From positions 1-32,943 of IMG/VR virus record IMGVR_UViG_3300022540_000418: a stretch of 32,943 nt of DNA. The stretch is one strand, 5' to 3'. Shown piece after piece: positions 22,798-28,615 of this stretch. The stretch comes from a virus. The position numbers and the translations under genes are program-made. Numbering within the stretch: the first letter of the stretch is position 1; each line of letters opens with the position of its first letter. The notes beneath the pieces are model-generated. The model had not been told where the DNA came from. It worked only from the letters and a program-made list of their open reading frames with translations, and did not search any database.

Positions 22798-23393
22798 TTG
22801 CCACTCCTGAATGTATAAACCCACACCCACGGATTGCTCTCCCAAGGATACTTCGGGTTGATGGAGTCCCACAGAATTTGATACCAGCCAATCCTCGCTT
22901 GACGAGATATTAGTAGTTGCTTTTCGTCTCTACCTTCAGGAATAGCACCAAGGGGATAACCTTCAGCCACACAATCCTCTGGCGTGATCTCCTGCAATCT
23001 CTCAGCCTTCACACCTTCAATGACGATAAAGTGTCGAGCAGCCCATTCGGGCATAAACATTGGATTAACTGTATCTCTTTCCCATCGCCACGAAGCCCTA
23101 CCAAATTGATCATATTTTTCATCAATAGCCATACGAGAAACACCCGTAAGGTCTGTTAGATAAGTAACATAATCACAGGGCATACTTGGGTCATTGCGTT
23201 TTCGCCTTAACCCCTCTTTGATATAGACAGTCTCGCCTACTCGGTAGCGACTATTCGGCACATCTAAAAATGCAGCATGGTTTGGCGTGCTGGGAGCTAC
23301 TAAAGGCTGTGGCTTAATCACCCTTCTTGTCTGTGTCTTTCTACCCTCAACGATAGCCTGTATCATGTCGGGCTTGAATAGTATTCCTTTCAT
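22794..23393 (-). CDS. ASCH/PUA-like phage protein
   Basis: 199 aa. MKGILFKPDMIQAIVEGRKT then QTRRVIKPQPLVAPS is the standard start of the ASCH-type (PUA-like beta barrel) phage proteins, and YRVGETVYIKEGLRR is the second conserved strand. It ends WDSINPKYPWESNPWVWVYT, the closing barrel motif. It probably binds RNA or nucleotides. ATG 23393 overlaps the DUF5131 stop as ATGA; GGGGGTGAA is upstream. Confidence 0.82.
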   Translation of the reverse strand: MKGILFKPDMIQAIVEGRKTQTRRVIKPQPLVAPSTPNHAAFLDVPNSRYRVGETVYIKEGLRRKRNDPSMPCDYVTYLTDLTGVSRMAIDEKYDQFGRASWRWERDTVNPMFMPEWAARHFIVIEGVKAERLQEITPEDCVAEGYPLGAIPEGRDEKQLLISRQARIGWYQILWDSINPKYPWESNPWVWVYTFRSGK

Positions 23394-24301
23394 TTCACCC
23401 CCTTTGGCATCTCCTGTCTCAGCCGACAATCTTTATAAAATAGACCTTCAAGTGTCCCTTTACCCGCAATTAGGGGAACAAGGTTTTCCTTCAGGAACAC
23501 CGGTATCCCTGCCTTGTCCGCAGCCTCAACTATCTCGCGCACCCACTCGATTTTAGGCTGCGCTGTCCACTTGTTGCCCCATGCCATTGTTCTAAGGTCA
23601 GGACAGTTGCCCCACTGCCGAAGCATCTGCATTTCCTGATAAGAGCCAGTGCAAGCGCCGATGATGAGCCAGTTGATGCCAGCAGATTTCATAAAAGCAC
23701 CTGTGTTTCTAATTCTCTCTAATAATGGTTCAAAACTAATATATTTTACCTTTGCTTCAATGTTCGCTAGTTCCGCAACGGCTTCAACATAAGACAGCTC
23801 AGTCGTAGCCGTAACGCCGACCCAACAGTTCTCCGGGAAGGGACTCCACTTGATAAGGTTCTGAGGCTGCTTGGTCAAGAGGTAGAAGCGGTGCTGGCGT
23901 GATAGCTCGGCCGTCAATAGTATCTGCTGAGTCCAATGCTCAGGTATTCCAATGCCGAATAAATCACCCATATCGCAAACGAATATCCCCTTACTTTGTT
24001 TGTTGTCTCTTGGTTCGTATAGCCTCTCTTCCCAAAAGCGTGGGTAGAAGGGGTCGAAAGAGGCTCTTAACTCGCCATCAAACCCACCACCGCCAGCTTC
24101 AAAGGGCAAAGGTGCGATGCTCTTATTCCCCAAATACCTCTGCTTCAGTCGCCCGTGGGCTAATTTCCAAGCGTAACAGGGAAATAGTCCACCTAAGCAT
24201 AAGCCCTCCGGAGTGCAGTTGTTGCAGCCAGACATCGGATTGGAGGTATAGCCCTGGCTGCCGTCAGGATTCTTTACCCATTCGATTCTCGTAGCGTTGA
24301 T
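23390..24301 (-). CDS. DUF5131 / Gp37-Gp68 family protein, apparent AUC start
   Basis: The family pattern runs from TRIEWVKNPDGSQGYTSNPM through SGCNNCTPEGLCLGGLFPC to CYAWKLAHGRLK, with later GVFVCDMGDLFG-like and WLIIGACTGSYQEM segments; the Cys-rich start suggests a radical SAM-type Fe-S site. A standard ATG exists only at 24235, where no ribosome site is seen and the conserved IEW...NP opening would be lost. An AAAGGAGGTAAGAA site stands before an ATC at 24301, and a TAA two codons upstream closes the frame. I therefore propose initiation on AUC, giving 303 aa. Alternatively a base is wrong or the first codon changed. Confidence 0.75.
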   Translation of the reverse strand: MNATRIEWVKNPDGSQGYTSNPMSGCNNCTPEGLCLGGLFPCYAWKLAHGRLKQRYLGNKSIAPLPFEAGGGGFDGELRASFDPFYPRFWEERLYEPRDNKQSKGIFVCDMGDLFGIGIPEHWTQQILLTAELSRQHRFYLLTKQPQNLIKWSPFPENCWVGVTATTELSYVEAVAELANIEAKVKYISFEPLLERIRNTGAFMKSAGINWLIIGACTGSYQEMQMLRQWGNCPDLRTMAWGNKWTAQPKIEWVREIVEAADKAGIPVFLKENLVPLIAGKGTLEGLFYKDCRLRQEMPKGVK

Positions 24302-24320
24302 TTCTTACCTCCTTTCTGTC

Positions 24321-24338
24321 CATTCTCAAAGGAATGTC
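24321..24338 (-). repeat. Repeated hairpin element, copy 2
   Basis: Identical over 18 bases to 20216-20233. Here it includes the stop codon of the DUF2283 gene and lies just upstream of the ribosome site of the DUF5131 gene. CATTC/GAATG can pair as a 5-bp stem with a 6-base loop. Confidence 0.75.
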
Positions 24339-24586
24339 TTGATGCCGTTTTTCTCCAGTAACTCTTTTAGTTCGGCTTGATATGGCAAGCCATTCAAGTC
24401 AACACCGCTTCCAACATAGAGAAGTTCAATACCCTGTACAACACCAGTCTCGCCGTAATCAACAAATCTGGACTCGTCAATCTCTGTGCTATGGTGGTGC
24501 CTCACATCGTTTATAAGGACATAAACTGCGTCGGCATTACGGTCATACTTGAATTGCATTTTCCTCACACTCTCTGGAATGTTCAT
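24326..24586 (-). CDS. DUF2283 family protein
   Basis: 86 aa. KMQFKYDRNADAVYVLINDV, then DESRFVDYGETGVVQGIELL, is the DUF2283 pattern (short beta-rich proteins, biochemical role unknown). The C-terminal ~20 residues end KNGIKTFL. Start ATG 24586 overlaps the upstream stop as TAATG. Usual length. Confidence 0.87.
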   Translation of the reverse strand: MNIPESVRKMQFKYDRNADAVYVLINDVRHHHSTEIDESRFVDYGETGVVQGIELLYVGSGVDLNGLPYQAELKELLEKNGIKTFL

Positions 24587-24810
24587 TATTTCTTCAGGGC
24601 AAGGGCTACTTTGACCAGCATTTCACCCTTGCCTTGCCTGAGCCACCATACCTCCTGCTGACAGTTGTATGGCATATCGGTGTCAGCACCATTCCTAGAC
24701 TCAGGCTTGTGCTGGCTCGGTCTGCCCACCCAATTAGGTGTTCCCCTGCACGCCCAAATATTATGACCGACTACGACAGGACACCAGCACACTGGCTCAA
24801 TCCCCCACAT
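24586..24810 (-). CDS. Small Trp/Cys-rich protein, unknown function
   Basis: 74 aa. MWGIEPVCWCPVVVGHNIWA then CRGTPNWVGRPSQHKPESRN. Three cysteines in the first 21 residues and several tryptophans suggest metal or RNA binding, but I know no family. It is coupled to DUF2283 by TAATG. A GAGGT lies 12 bases upstream of the ATG, a weak ribosome site. Confidence 0.58.
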   Translation of the reverse strand: MWGIEPVCWCPVVVGHNIWACRGTPNWVGRPSQHKPESRNGADTDMPYNCQQEVWWLRQGKGEMLVKVALALKK

Positions 24811-24972
24811 TTCAGTTGATACCTCACAGGATACGTTTAACTTAGCCTCGTGAGTTTAGCCAGCCTTTTGCCCGCCAGTAGCGCCTAGCCTAGCACTTGA
24901 GCCTCGGCATCTTTTCTGCTACTTCTCCCTAGGCTTTCCCCTCTTACGGCATGAGGTTTGTGGCTTCTGTTG
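24811..24972 (-). ncRNA. Possible structured RNA in a 162-base non-coding stretch
   Basis: No gene on either strand. On the minus strand, 24935-24929 (AGCCTAG) can pair with 24893-24887 (CTAGGCT) for 7 bp, and 24923-24918 (AGTAGC) with 24882-24877 (GCTACT) for 6 bp. The two pairs cross, so they form a pseudoknot or two alternative helices. A second TAGGC copy allows the first pairing to slip. It might be a leader control element for the downstream genes or an independent RNA. No named class fits by eye. Confidence 0.3.
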
Positions 24973-25071
24973 TTAAGGTTCTCCCTGTAGCGGGGCGGGG
25001 GGCTCACCACTCCCCCCGCCAGCTACGAAAAAGGAGGTGAAAATGAAAAGACCGTCAGTATTCGTGTTCAT
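24973..25071 (-). CDS. Tiny ORF after the nuclease gene (32 aa)
   Basis: ATG 25071 overlaps the nuclease stop as ATGA, the usual linkage in this genome. It reads MNTNTDGLFIFTSFFVAGGG then SGEPPAPLQGEP: a short hydrophobic middle, Gly/Pro end. Its DNA also holds a very stable hairpin. It could be a real micro-protein or a non-coding spacer. Confidence 0.3.
   Translation of the reverse strand: MNTNTDGLFIFTSFFVAGGGSGEPPAPLQGEP
24987..25026. other. Very stable GC hairpin
   Basis: GTAGC (24987-24991) pairs with GCTAC (25022-25026), and GGCGGGGGG (24994-25002) with CCCCCCGCC (25012-25020), loop CTCACCACT; the two helices are separated by a small internal loop. Fourteen pairs in all. No U-run follows on either strand, so it does not look like an intrinsic terminator. 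It may block translation or an exonuclease. Confidence 0.7.
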
Positions 25072-25997
25072 ACCTTGAGAATGTCCTTGCGCCAGCTTTT
25101 GTTGATCACCTTGTATGGCTCTTTGACATCTGCCGGCACTGGGTATGATGCTCGCTCGACCCACTTGCCTTGGATGAACCAGTCGCCTATCAGGATCTTG
25201 TCCTTGCCCTCGACCAGTTTGTTGATCCTCTCGTTCACTTCGTCGTAGCGCTTCGCTCCCGGCTTCAATGTCATATACTCGCTGACGAGTTCGAGTAGCT
25301 CAGTATTGTCGCTGATGTCCACTTCCGTGCCGATCCTCTCCGGCAGACAGATATGCTCAAAGCCACAGCCCCGGCAGATGTCCTCGTTATAGGGCATCGG
25401 ATCAGGTAGTGTGCCGTCAGTCACATGCTTGTTAATCGCCTCTGCCTTCTGCACGAGCGACTCAGCGAAGTCATAGTCGAGCTTCATCCAGATTTCCTTT
25501 AGCTCCCCGGTGGACTTGTTCTTGAAGAGGAACAGACCCTCTTCCTTGCCGTCCATCAGTAAGTAGAGGGTCAACTGCGCCGGATACTTCCGCATGTAGT
25601 GGTATTTGTGGCGCAGCATGTCCTCGATGCTATTGATGGACTGGAAGGGATGAGGCGCAGCCGACTTGATCTCTGTCGGATACGCCGTCCCATCTATCTG
25701 TAGCTTACAATCTATCTTGCCAGTGATTTGATACTTGGCCCAGGCAAACGAGCGCTGCTGTTCAACTATCGTAAAGCCCGCCTCTCTTAAATCCTGTTCT
25801 ACCAGGTCCTCGACCATTCTCCCCATATCGAAAATCATCTGGAGCCGGGCATTGTGAAGTGTCTTTTCCTGCCACCGTGTACGGTTAAGCACAAGGTATC
25901 GCATACAGGCATGTCCTAGTTCCGAAGCGCGGTTAGCGTTCACCGGGTATTGCCGAATCTTCCGTTGTTTCGCTTCCAGTATCTTCTCAACTATCAT
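25068..25997 (-). CDS. Cas4/RecB-like exonuclease (PD-(D/E)XK)
   Basis: 309 aa. A Cas4-type iron-sulphur nuclease: C31 near the start and C208, C211, C217 (DICRGCGFEHICLPER) frame the nuclease core. D96 (GKIDCKL), E109 and K111 (TEIKS) are the PD-(D/E)XK residues, and Q141-x3-Y145 (AQLTLYL) is the RecB-family QxxxY helix. It would resect DNA ends for phage recombination with the neighbouring putative annealing protein. Start ATG 25997 overlaps the upstream stop as ATGA. Such nucleases occur in many phages without CRISPR, and none is seen here. Confidence 0.9.
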   Translation of the reverse strand: MIVEKILEAKQRKIRQYPVNANRASELGHACMRYLVLNRTRWQEKTLHNARLQMIFDMGRMVEDLVEQDLREAGFTIVEQQRSFAWAKYQITGKIDCKLQIDGTAYPTEIKSAAPHPFQSINSIEDMLRHKYHYMRKYPAQLTLYLLMDGKEEGLFLFKNKSTGELKEIWMKLDYDFAESLVQKAEAINKHVTDGTLPDPMPYNEDICRGCGFEHICLPERIGTEVDISDNTELLELVSEYMTLKPGAKRYDEVNERINKLVEGKDKILIGDWFIQGKWVERASYPVPADVKEPYKVINKSWRKDILKV

Positions 25998-26185
25998 TCG
26001 TCCTTCACCTCGCTTGGTAGCAAGCCAGCCAAGACTGTTTGACTTATATCTCTTGCTTTCCGTATCCGTGTCAGGGCTTGGATACCTAGCTTCAGAGCCT
26101 CTAGGAACTCATCTGTAGATGCAAAGTCGCTCTCCATTTTGTAAGTGAGTAGTATCCTAATCCCTTCCTCTAGTGTTAGTTTCAT
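25994..26185 (-). CDS. Small-family protein, copy C (LGIEAL family)
   Basis: 63 aa. MKLTLEEGIRILLTYKMESD, then FLEALKLGIQALTRIRKARD and GLLPSEVKDE; the same layout as copies A and B more than 5 kb downstream. It overlaps the upstream gene and the nuclease gene as ATGA at both ends. Helical, function unknown. Confidence 0.75.
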   Translation of the reverse strand: MKLTLEEGIRILLTYKMESDFASTDEFLEALKLGIQALTRIRKARDISQTVLAGLLPSEVKDE

Positions 26186-26454
26186 TCCGTCACCTCTCCG
26201 TCATAGCTTGGACAGGTCTGGCATATTCGGCCAGACCTTCCAGCCAGCACTCCCACCAAGTCAAGCCCTCTGTATTCCGCACTGCGCCCACGCTGCGGAA
26301 ACCAGTAGCCAGCTTTACAATGCACCCTCTCGCCCACAGCCCTTGCGTTCATGCAGTCATAGGTCAGTCGGCGCTTCTGCCGTGCCTTGATCCGCGATGC
26401 AGTCAAGTCCGATGATACTGGCTCTGTGAATAATGCGCCTGTCGTATCCTTCAT
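26182..26454 (-). CDS. Small Cys-containing protein, unknown function
   Basis: 90 aa. RIKARQKRRLTYDCMNARAV, GERVHCKAGYWFPQRGRSAE and SGRICQTCPSYDGE: four cysteines (C34, C46, C78, C81) could bind zinc. A basic N-terminal half. Coupled by ATGA to both neighbours. No family recognised. Confidence 0.68.
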   Translation of the reverse strand: MKDTTGALFTEPVSSDLTASRIKARQKRRLTYDCMNARAVGERVHCKAGYWFPQRGRSAEYRGLDLVGVLAGRSGRICQTCPSYDGEVTE

Positions 26455-27320
26455 GCCTCACCTTCCTCTGGCGCTTGACCCTGAGCCTCTTTCTGTAACG
26501 CCTCGATCACCTTTGAGGCTTGTCCTTTGGTGAGCTTGCCCATTGATGTCGGGATGTCTTTCAGCCCCAGAATCTTTGCCACCTTCTCATGCTTCTCTAT
26601 CTCACCCTCGATACCGAGTCGTTCCTTCAGCACGGCATGAATAGCTTTGATCTGTGGCTCTGTCGCCGGCGCATCGGGCTGTGCAGGATAGGCAGCGCCC
26701 TGTGTCTGTGGCTTGCTACCAGTCTGCCCGGATGCTGGCTTGGCATAGGATACTGAGGCAACAGCGCCCTGCTTGACACTCGCATATTGCTCGACATCTT
26801 GCCATGTCAGGTTACGAAGTCCAAGCAAGGTAGAGATACCTCTACCCAACAGGTTTGTGTAGGCAGCCTTCATAACATTACCCTTGTCAATCTCTGAGGC
26901 TGGCAGTTGCACGCCCTTAGCTTTGGCAAAGAACGGATCTTTGCTAGAGCGAGTCCCGACCTCAGATATGACAGCCCCACCTAAAGCAAACTCCCCGGTA
27001 TATCTGATGAGGTAGTGTCCGCCCCCTAGATCTTCCTCGACTGGCGGATTGACGCGCCAGGACACTCCCAACCACCGCGCTATCTTCTGTGACCCCGATG
27101 CTTGGAGATATGGCTTGCCACCCTCATTCACCCAATCCTGGGGATTGGTGCGACTTAAGCTGCCCTTCCAGATCTTCTCAAAGGCAGCTAGGCGCTCGTC
27201 TGCTTGCGCTGCTATAGCAACAAGGTTAGTGTCAGCTATAGCAGCCAGGCTCAACTCAAAGGGACTTCCACCCTCTGATTGAGACTCTTGTTCGATTAGT
27301 TCAGTTCCTTTGTCTTTCAT
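26451..27320 (-). CDS. Putative recombination (annealing-type) protein
   Basis: 289 aa. The core has NPQDWVNEGGKPYLQASGSQ, KIARWLGVSWRVN, TGEFALGGAVISEVGTRSSK and GNVMKAAYTNLLGRGISTLL then GLRNLTWQDVEQYA. A Gln/Ala/Pro-rich linker leads to a C-terminal domain (TEPQIKAIHAVLKERLGIEG). Proteins like this are common beside phage Cas4-like nucleases, which suggests a DNA annealing or binding partner, but I cannot place it in RecT, Erf or Rad52 by eye. Start ATG 27320 overlaps the zinc-ribbon gene's stop. Confidence 0.6.
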   Translation of the reverse strand: MKDKGTELIEQESQSEGGSPFELSLAAIADTNLVAIAAQADERLAAFEKIWKGSLSRTNPQDWVNEGGKPYLQASGSQKIARWLGVSWRVNPPVEEDLGGGHYLIRYTGEFALGGAVISEVGTRSSKDPFFAKAKGVQLPASEIDKGNVMKAAYTNLLGRGISTLLGLRNLTWQDVEQYASVKQGAVASVSYAKPASGQTGSKPQTQGAAYPAQPDAPATEPQIKAIHAVLKERLGIEGEIEKHEKVAKILGLKDIPTSMGKLTKGQASKVIEALQKEAQGQAPEEGEA

Positions 27321-27463
27321 AGTTGTCTCCCTTCTTGTTCCTTCGTTGAAACGACTTTCAAATCCTCATGCCCACAGCTCGGGCATATCTGCTCCTCCTG
27401 CTGCACCCGGTTCATGTCGGTTTCGTGGAACCGGGCGAAGCACACTTGGCACTCGTAATTCAT
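27317..27463 (-). CDS. Small zinc-ribbon protein (48 aa)
   Basis: A short frame: MNYECQVCFARFHETDMNRV then EEQICPSCGHEDLKVVS. Two CxxC pairs make a rubredoxin/zinc-ribbon knuckle. ATG 27463 follows AAAGGGGGCAGTG, and its stop overlaps the next gene's start as ATGA. It overlaps the membrane ORF at 27366..27566 by 98 bases in another frame. The paired cysteines and the ATGA linkage favour it. Confidence 0.68.
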   Translation of the reverse strand: MNYECQVCFARFHETDMNRVQQEEQICPSCGHEDLKVVSTKEQEGRQL

Positions 27464-27566
27464 CACTGCCCCCTTTCTTGGATTCAACTATCGCGTATAA
27501 GCACCACAAGCCCATGACCAGGATGCCTATACCTATCCCTGCCACTATATACCTAATTGCTTCCAT
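27366..27566 (-). CDS. Small membrane protein overlapping the zinc ribbon
   Basis: 66 aa. MEAIRYIVAGIGIGILVMGL then WCLYAIVESKKGG is a convincing N-terminal transmembrane helix with a basic stop. The last third is read out of frame with the zinc-ribbon gene and is Arg/Pro-rich, so it is the less likely part. GAGGTCATAAGAA precedes the ATG. Either the true protein is this long or a frameshift links the two. Confidence 0.5.
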   Translation of the reverse strand: MEAIRYIVAGIGIGILVMGLWCLYAIVESKKGGSDELRVPSVLRPVPRNRHEPGAAGGADMPELWA

Positions 27567-27584
27567 TTCTTATGACCTCTCTTG

Positions 27585-27788
27585 CTAGTTCCTGTATTTG
27601 CCGGCCTCAACTTCCTTGAGGATATTGTCAATCGTCACCCCTGTTTGGGAGAACCGGGCAATCACCTTCCCGTCTTTGACAAGTTCGAGAATGTGGTCGT
27701 CGGGCGCCCTCACCGAGAAGCCCTGTCCGATTGCCTCCGGGCTGAGGATTGACTCATACCCCTTTTGAGTGGTAGAATTACTTTGCAT
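27585..27788 (-). CDS. Small protein, unknown function (67 aa)
   Basis: It reads MQSNSTTQKGYESILSPEAI, GQGFSVRAPDDHILELVKDG then KVIARFSQTGVTIDNILKEV. A compact beta-beta-helix order. ATG 27788 follows AAGGGGGAAATAA, a good site. It overlaps the Cys protein at 27710..27901 by 79 bases. No family recognised. Confidence 0.68.
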   Translation of the reverse strand: MQSNSTTQKGYESILSPEAIGQGFSVRAPDDHILELVKDGKVIARFSQTGVTIDNILKEVEAGKYRN

Positions 27789-27901
27789 TTATTTCCCCCT
27801 TCGGACTGGTTAGCGCCAGTCCTTTCCTTTTTTATCAGCTCGTCTTGCCGGCAGAGCCGGCAGGTTTCAGGCAGTGGCCAATTGCATTTCGTGCAGTCCA
27901 T
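27710..27901 (-). CDS. Small CxxC protein (63 aa)
   Basis: MDCTKCNWPLPETCRLCRQD then ELIKKERTGANQSEGGNK. Two CxxC pairs in the first 17 residues form a zinc knuckle. The last 26 residues overlap the next gene and are less certain. AGAGGGATAACCAA precedes the ATG at 27901, inside the end of the HTH gene. Probably a regulatory or RNA-binding micro-protein. Confidence 0.55.
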   Translation of the reverse strand: MDCTKCNWPLPETCRLCRQDELIKKERTGANQSEGGNKCKVILPLKRGMSQSSARRQSDRASR

Positions 27902-27905
27902 TTGG

Positions 27906-28040
27906 TTATCCCTCTTTGATTATATTCGCTATCTGAGTATGCGAGAGCTTGAACATGCGCCCGAGTTTCCGCAGACTCATACCGCGCCCCCGGTAGCGCA
28001 CGATATTATCGTTCCGTTTCTGTATCCGCCTTGTTGTCAC
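27906..28040 (-). CDS. Very small HTH DNA-binding protein (44 aa)
   Basis: From a GTG at 28040 behind GTAGAGGTCAA it reads TTRRIQKRNDNIVRYRGR, then GMSLRKLGRMFKLSHTQIAN and IIKEG. The second block has the helix-turn-helix spacing (SLRKLGRMF-KLS-HTQIANIIK) seen in resolvase and sigma-like HTH proteins. A bare HTH of this size could be a regulator for the nearby early promoter, about 540 bases away. Easily missed because it is short. Confidence 0.72.
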   Translation of the reverse strand: MTTRRIQKRNDNIVRYRGRGMSLRKLGRMFKLSHTQIANIIKEG

Positions 28041-28075
28041 TTGACCTCTACTCTTTCAGTTTTCACGCTATCTCT

Positions 28076-28213
28076 TCAGTATTTGCTACAGGAAGAGTAG
28101 AACCAAGCCTTCTGATATACACTACCTGCTAGATTGTATGTTTGATAAACCTCGTGCAATACCTGTAATGTATTCCTCTGGCAATGTGGGTAATAATCAA
28201 CTCTGAGTTTCAC
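28076..28213 (-). CDS. Small protein with possible GTG start (45 aa)
   Basis: From GTG 28213 it reads KLRVDYYPHCQRNTLQVLHE then VYQTYNLAGSVYQKAWFYSS. GGAG sits about ten bases upstream. It overlaps the end of the first early gene by 17 bases. An ATG-started longer frame on this strand (to 28462) lies wholly over that gene and is not convincing. No motif known. Confidence 0.4.
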   Translation of the reverse strand: MKLRVDYYPHCQRNTLQVLHEVYQTYNLAGSVYQKAWFYSSCSKY

Positions 28214-28535
28214 TATAACGCTTCTCCTCTTCCTCGCTAGCAATAAGATAAGCCTGATACTCCCTTTCATTATCACAGTCACATTCATAACGAAGATATG
28301 ATGCGTCATCCCACCATTTAAGCCTCGGTTCTGGTGAGGGGATGAAGGGTATGTGGTCATTAAAGCACTCCTCACAGTGCCAGCGATGACTAATCCAGAA
28401 CCTACCGCATGAACATTCGATCTTCCAGTTCTCCCCTGATCTCCGATTGACAACCATCTCATGTAGTTGCTTCTCTCGCAGATTGGTGAACGTCTCGCTG
28501 AAGTGATTGAGTTCGCCTATCTCTTCTGATTGCAT
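28197..28535 (-). CDS. First early gene: Cys-rich protein, unknown function
   Basis: 112 aa from ATG 28535 (an ATG at 28547 is in frame). MQSEEIGELNHFSETFTNLR, then KIECSCGRFWISHRWHCEEC and YLRYECDCDNEREYQAYLIA. CSC, CEEC and CDC are zinc-knuckle material. GGAGACCGAA stands well before 28535. It is 34 bases downstream of the proposed transcription start, the first gene of the early operon. It may regulate transcription or take over a host function. Confidence 0.7.
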   Translation of the reverse strand: MQSEEIGELNHFSETFTNLREKQLHEMVVNRRSGENWKIECSCGRFWISHRWHCEECFNDHIPFIPSPEPRLKWWDDASYLRYECDCDNEREYQAYLIASEEEEKRYSETQS

Positions 28536-28565
28536 TTCGGTCTCCATTCTTTCATTCTCAGGCCT

Positions 28566-28610
28566 AGGGACTTATACTTTACAACACCTTTACACCTCTG
28601 TCAAGTCCCT
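28566..28610. promoter_or_regulatory. Inverted repeat flanking the early promoter (possible operator)
   Basis: AGGGACTT (28566-28573) and AAGTCCCT (28603-28610) are perfect 8-bp inverted repeats 29 bases apart. The right copy overlaps the -35 box by two bases; the left one covers the expected transcription start. A dimeric regulator bound at both could shut the promoter. Confidence 0.6.
28576..28604 (-). promoter_or_regulatory. Early promoter
   Basis: TTGACA (28604-28599), a perfect sigma-70 -35 box, is followed after 17 bases by TAAAGT (28581-28576), which keeps four of the six -10 positions. The transcription start would be near 28569, leaving a short leader before the first early gene. 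It is the best promoter I see in the window. Confidence 0.75.
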
Positions 28611-28615
28611 GATTT

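Noticed and set aside
25068-25997. Cas4-like gene as evidence of a phage CRISPR system
   Set aside because: No cas1, cas2 or repeat array; this nuclease type is common in phage recombination modules.
28214-28462. Longer 128-aa form of the ORF ending at 28076
   Set aside because: Its first two thirds lie over the first early gene in another frame; only the part from the GTG at 28213 could be real.
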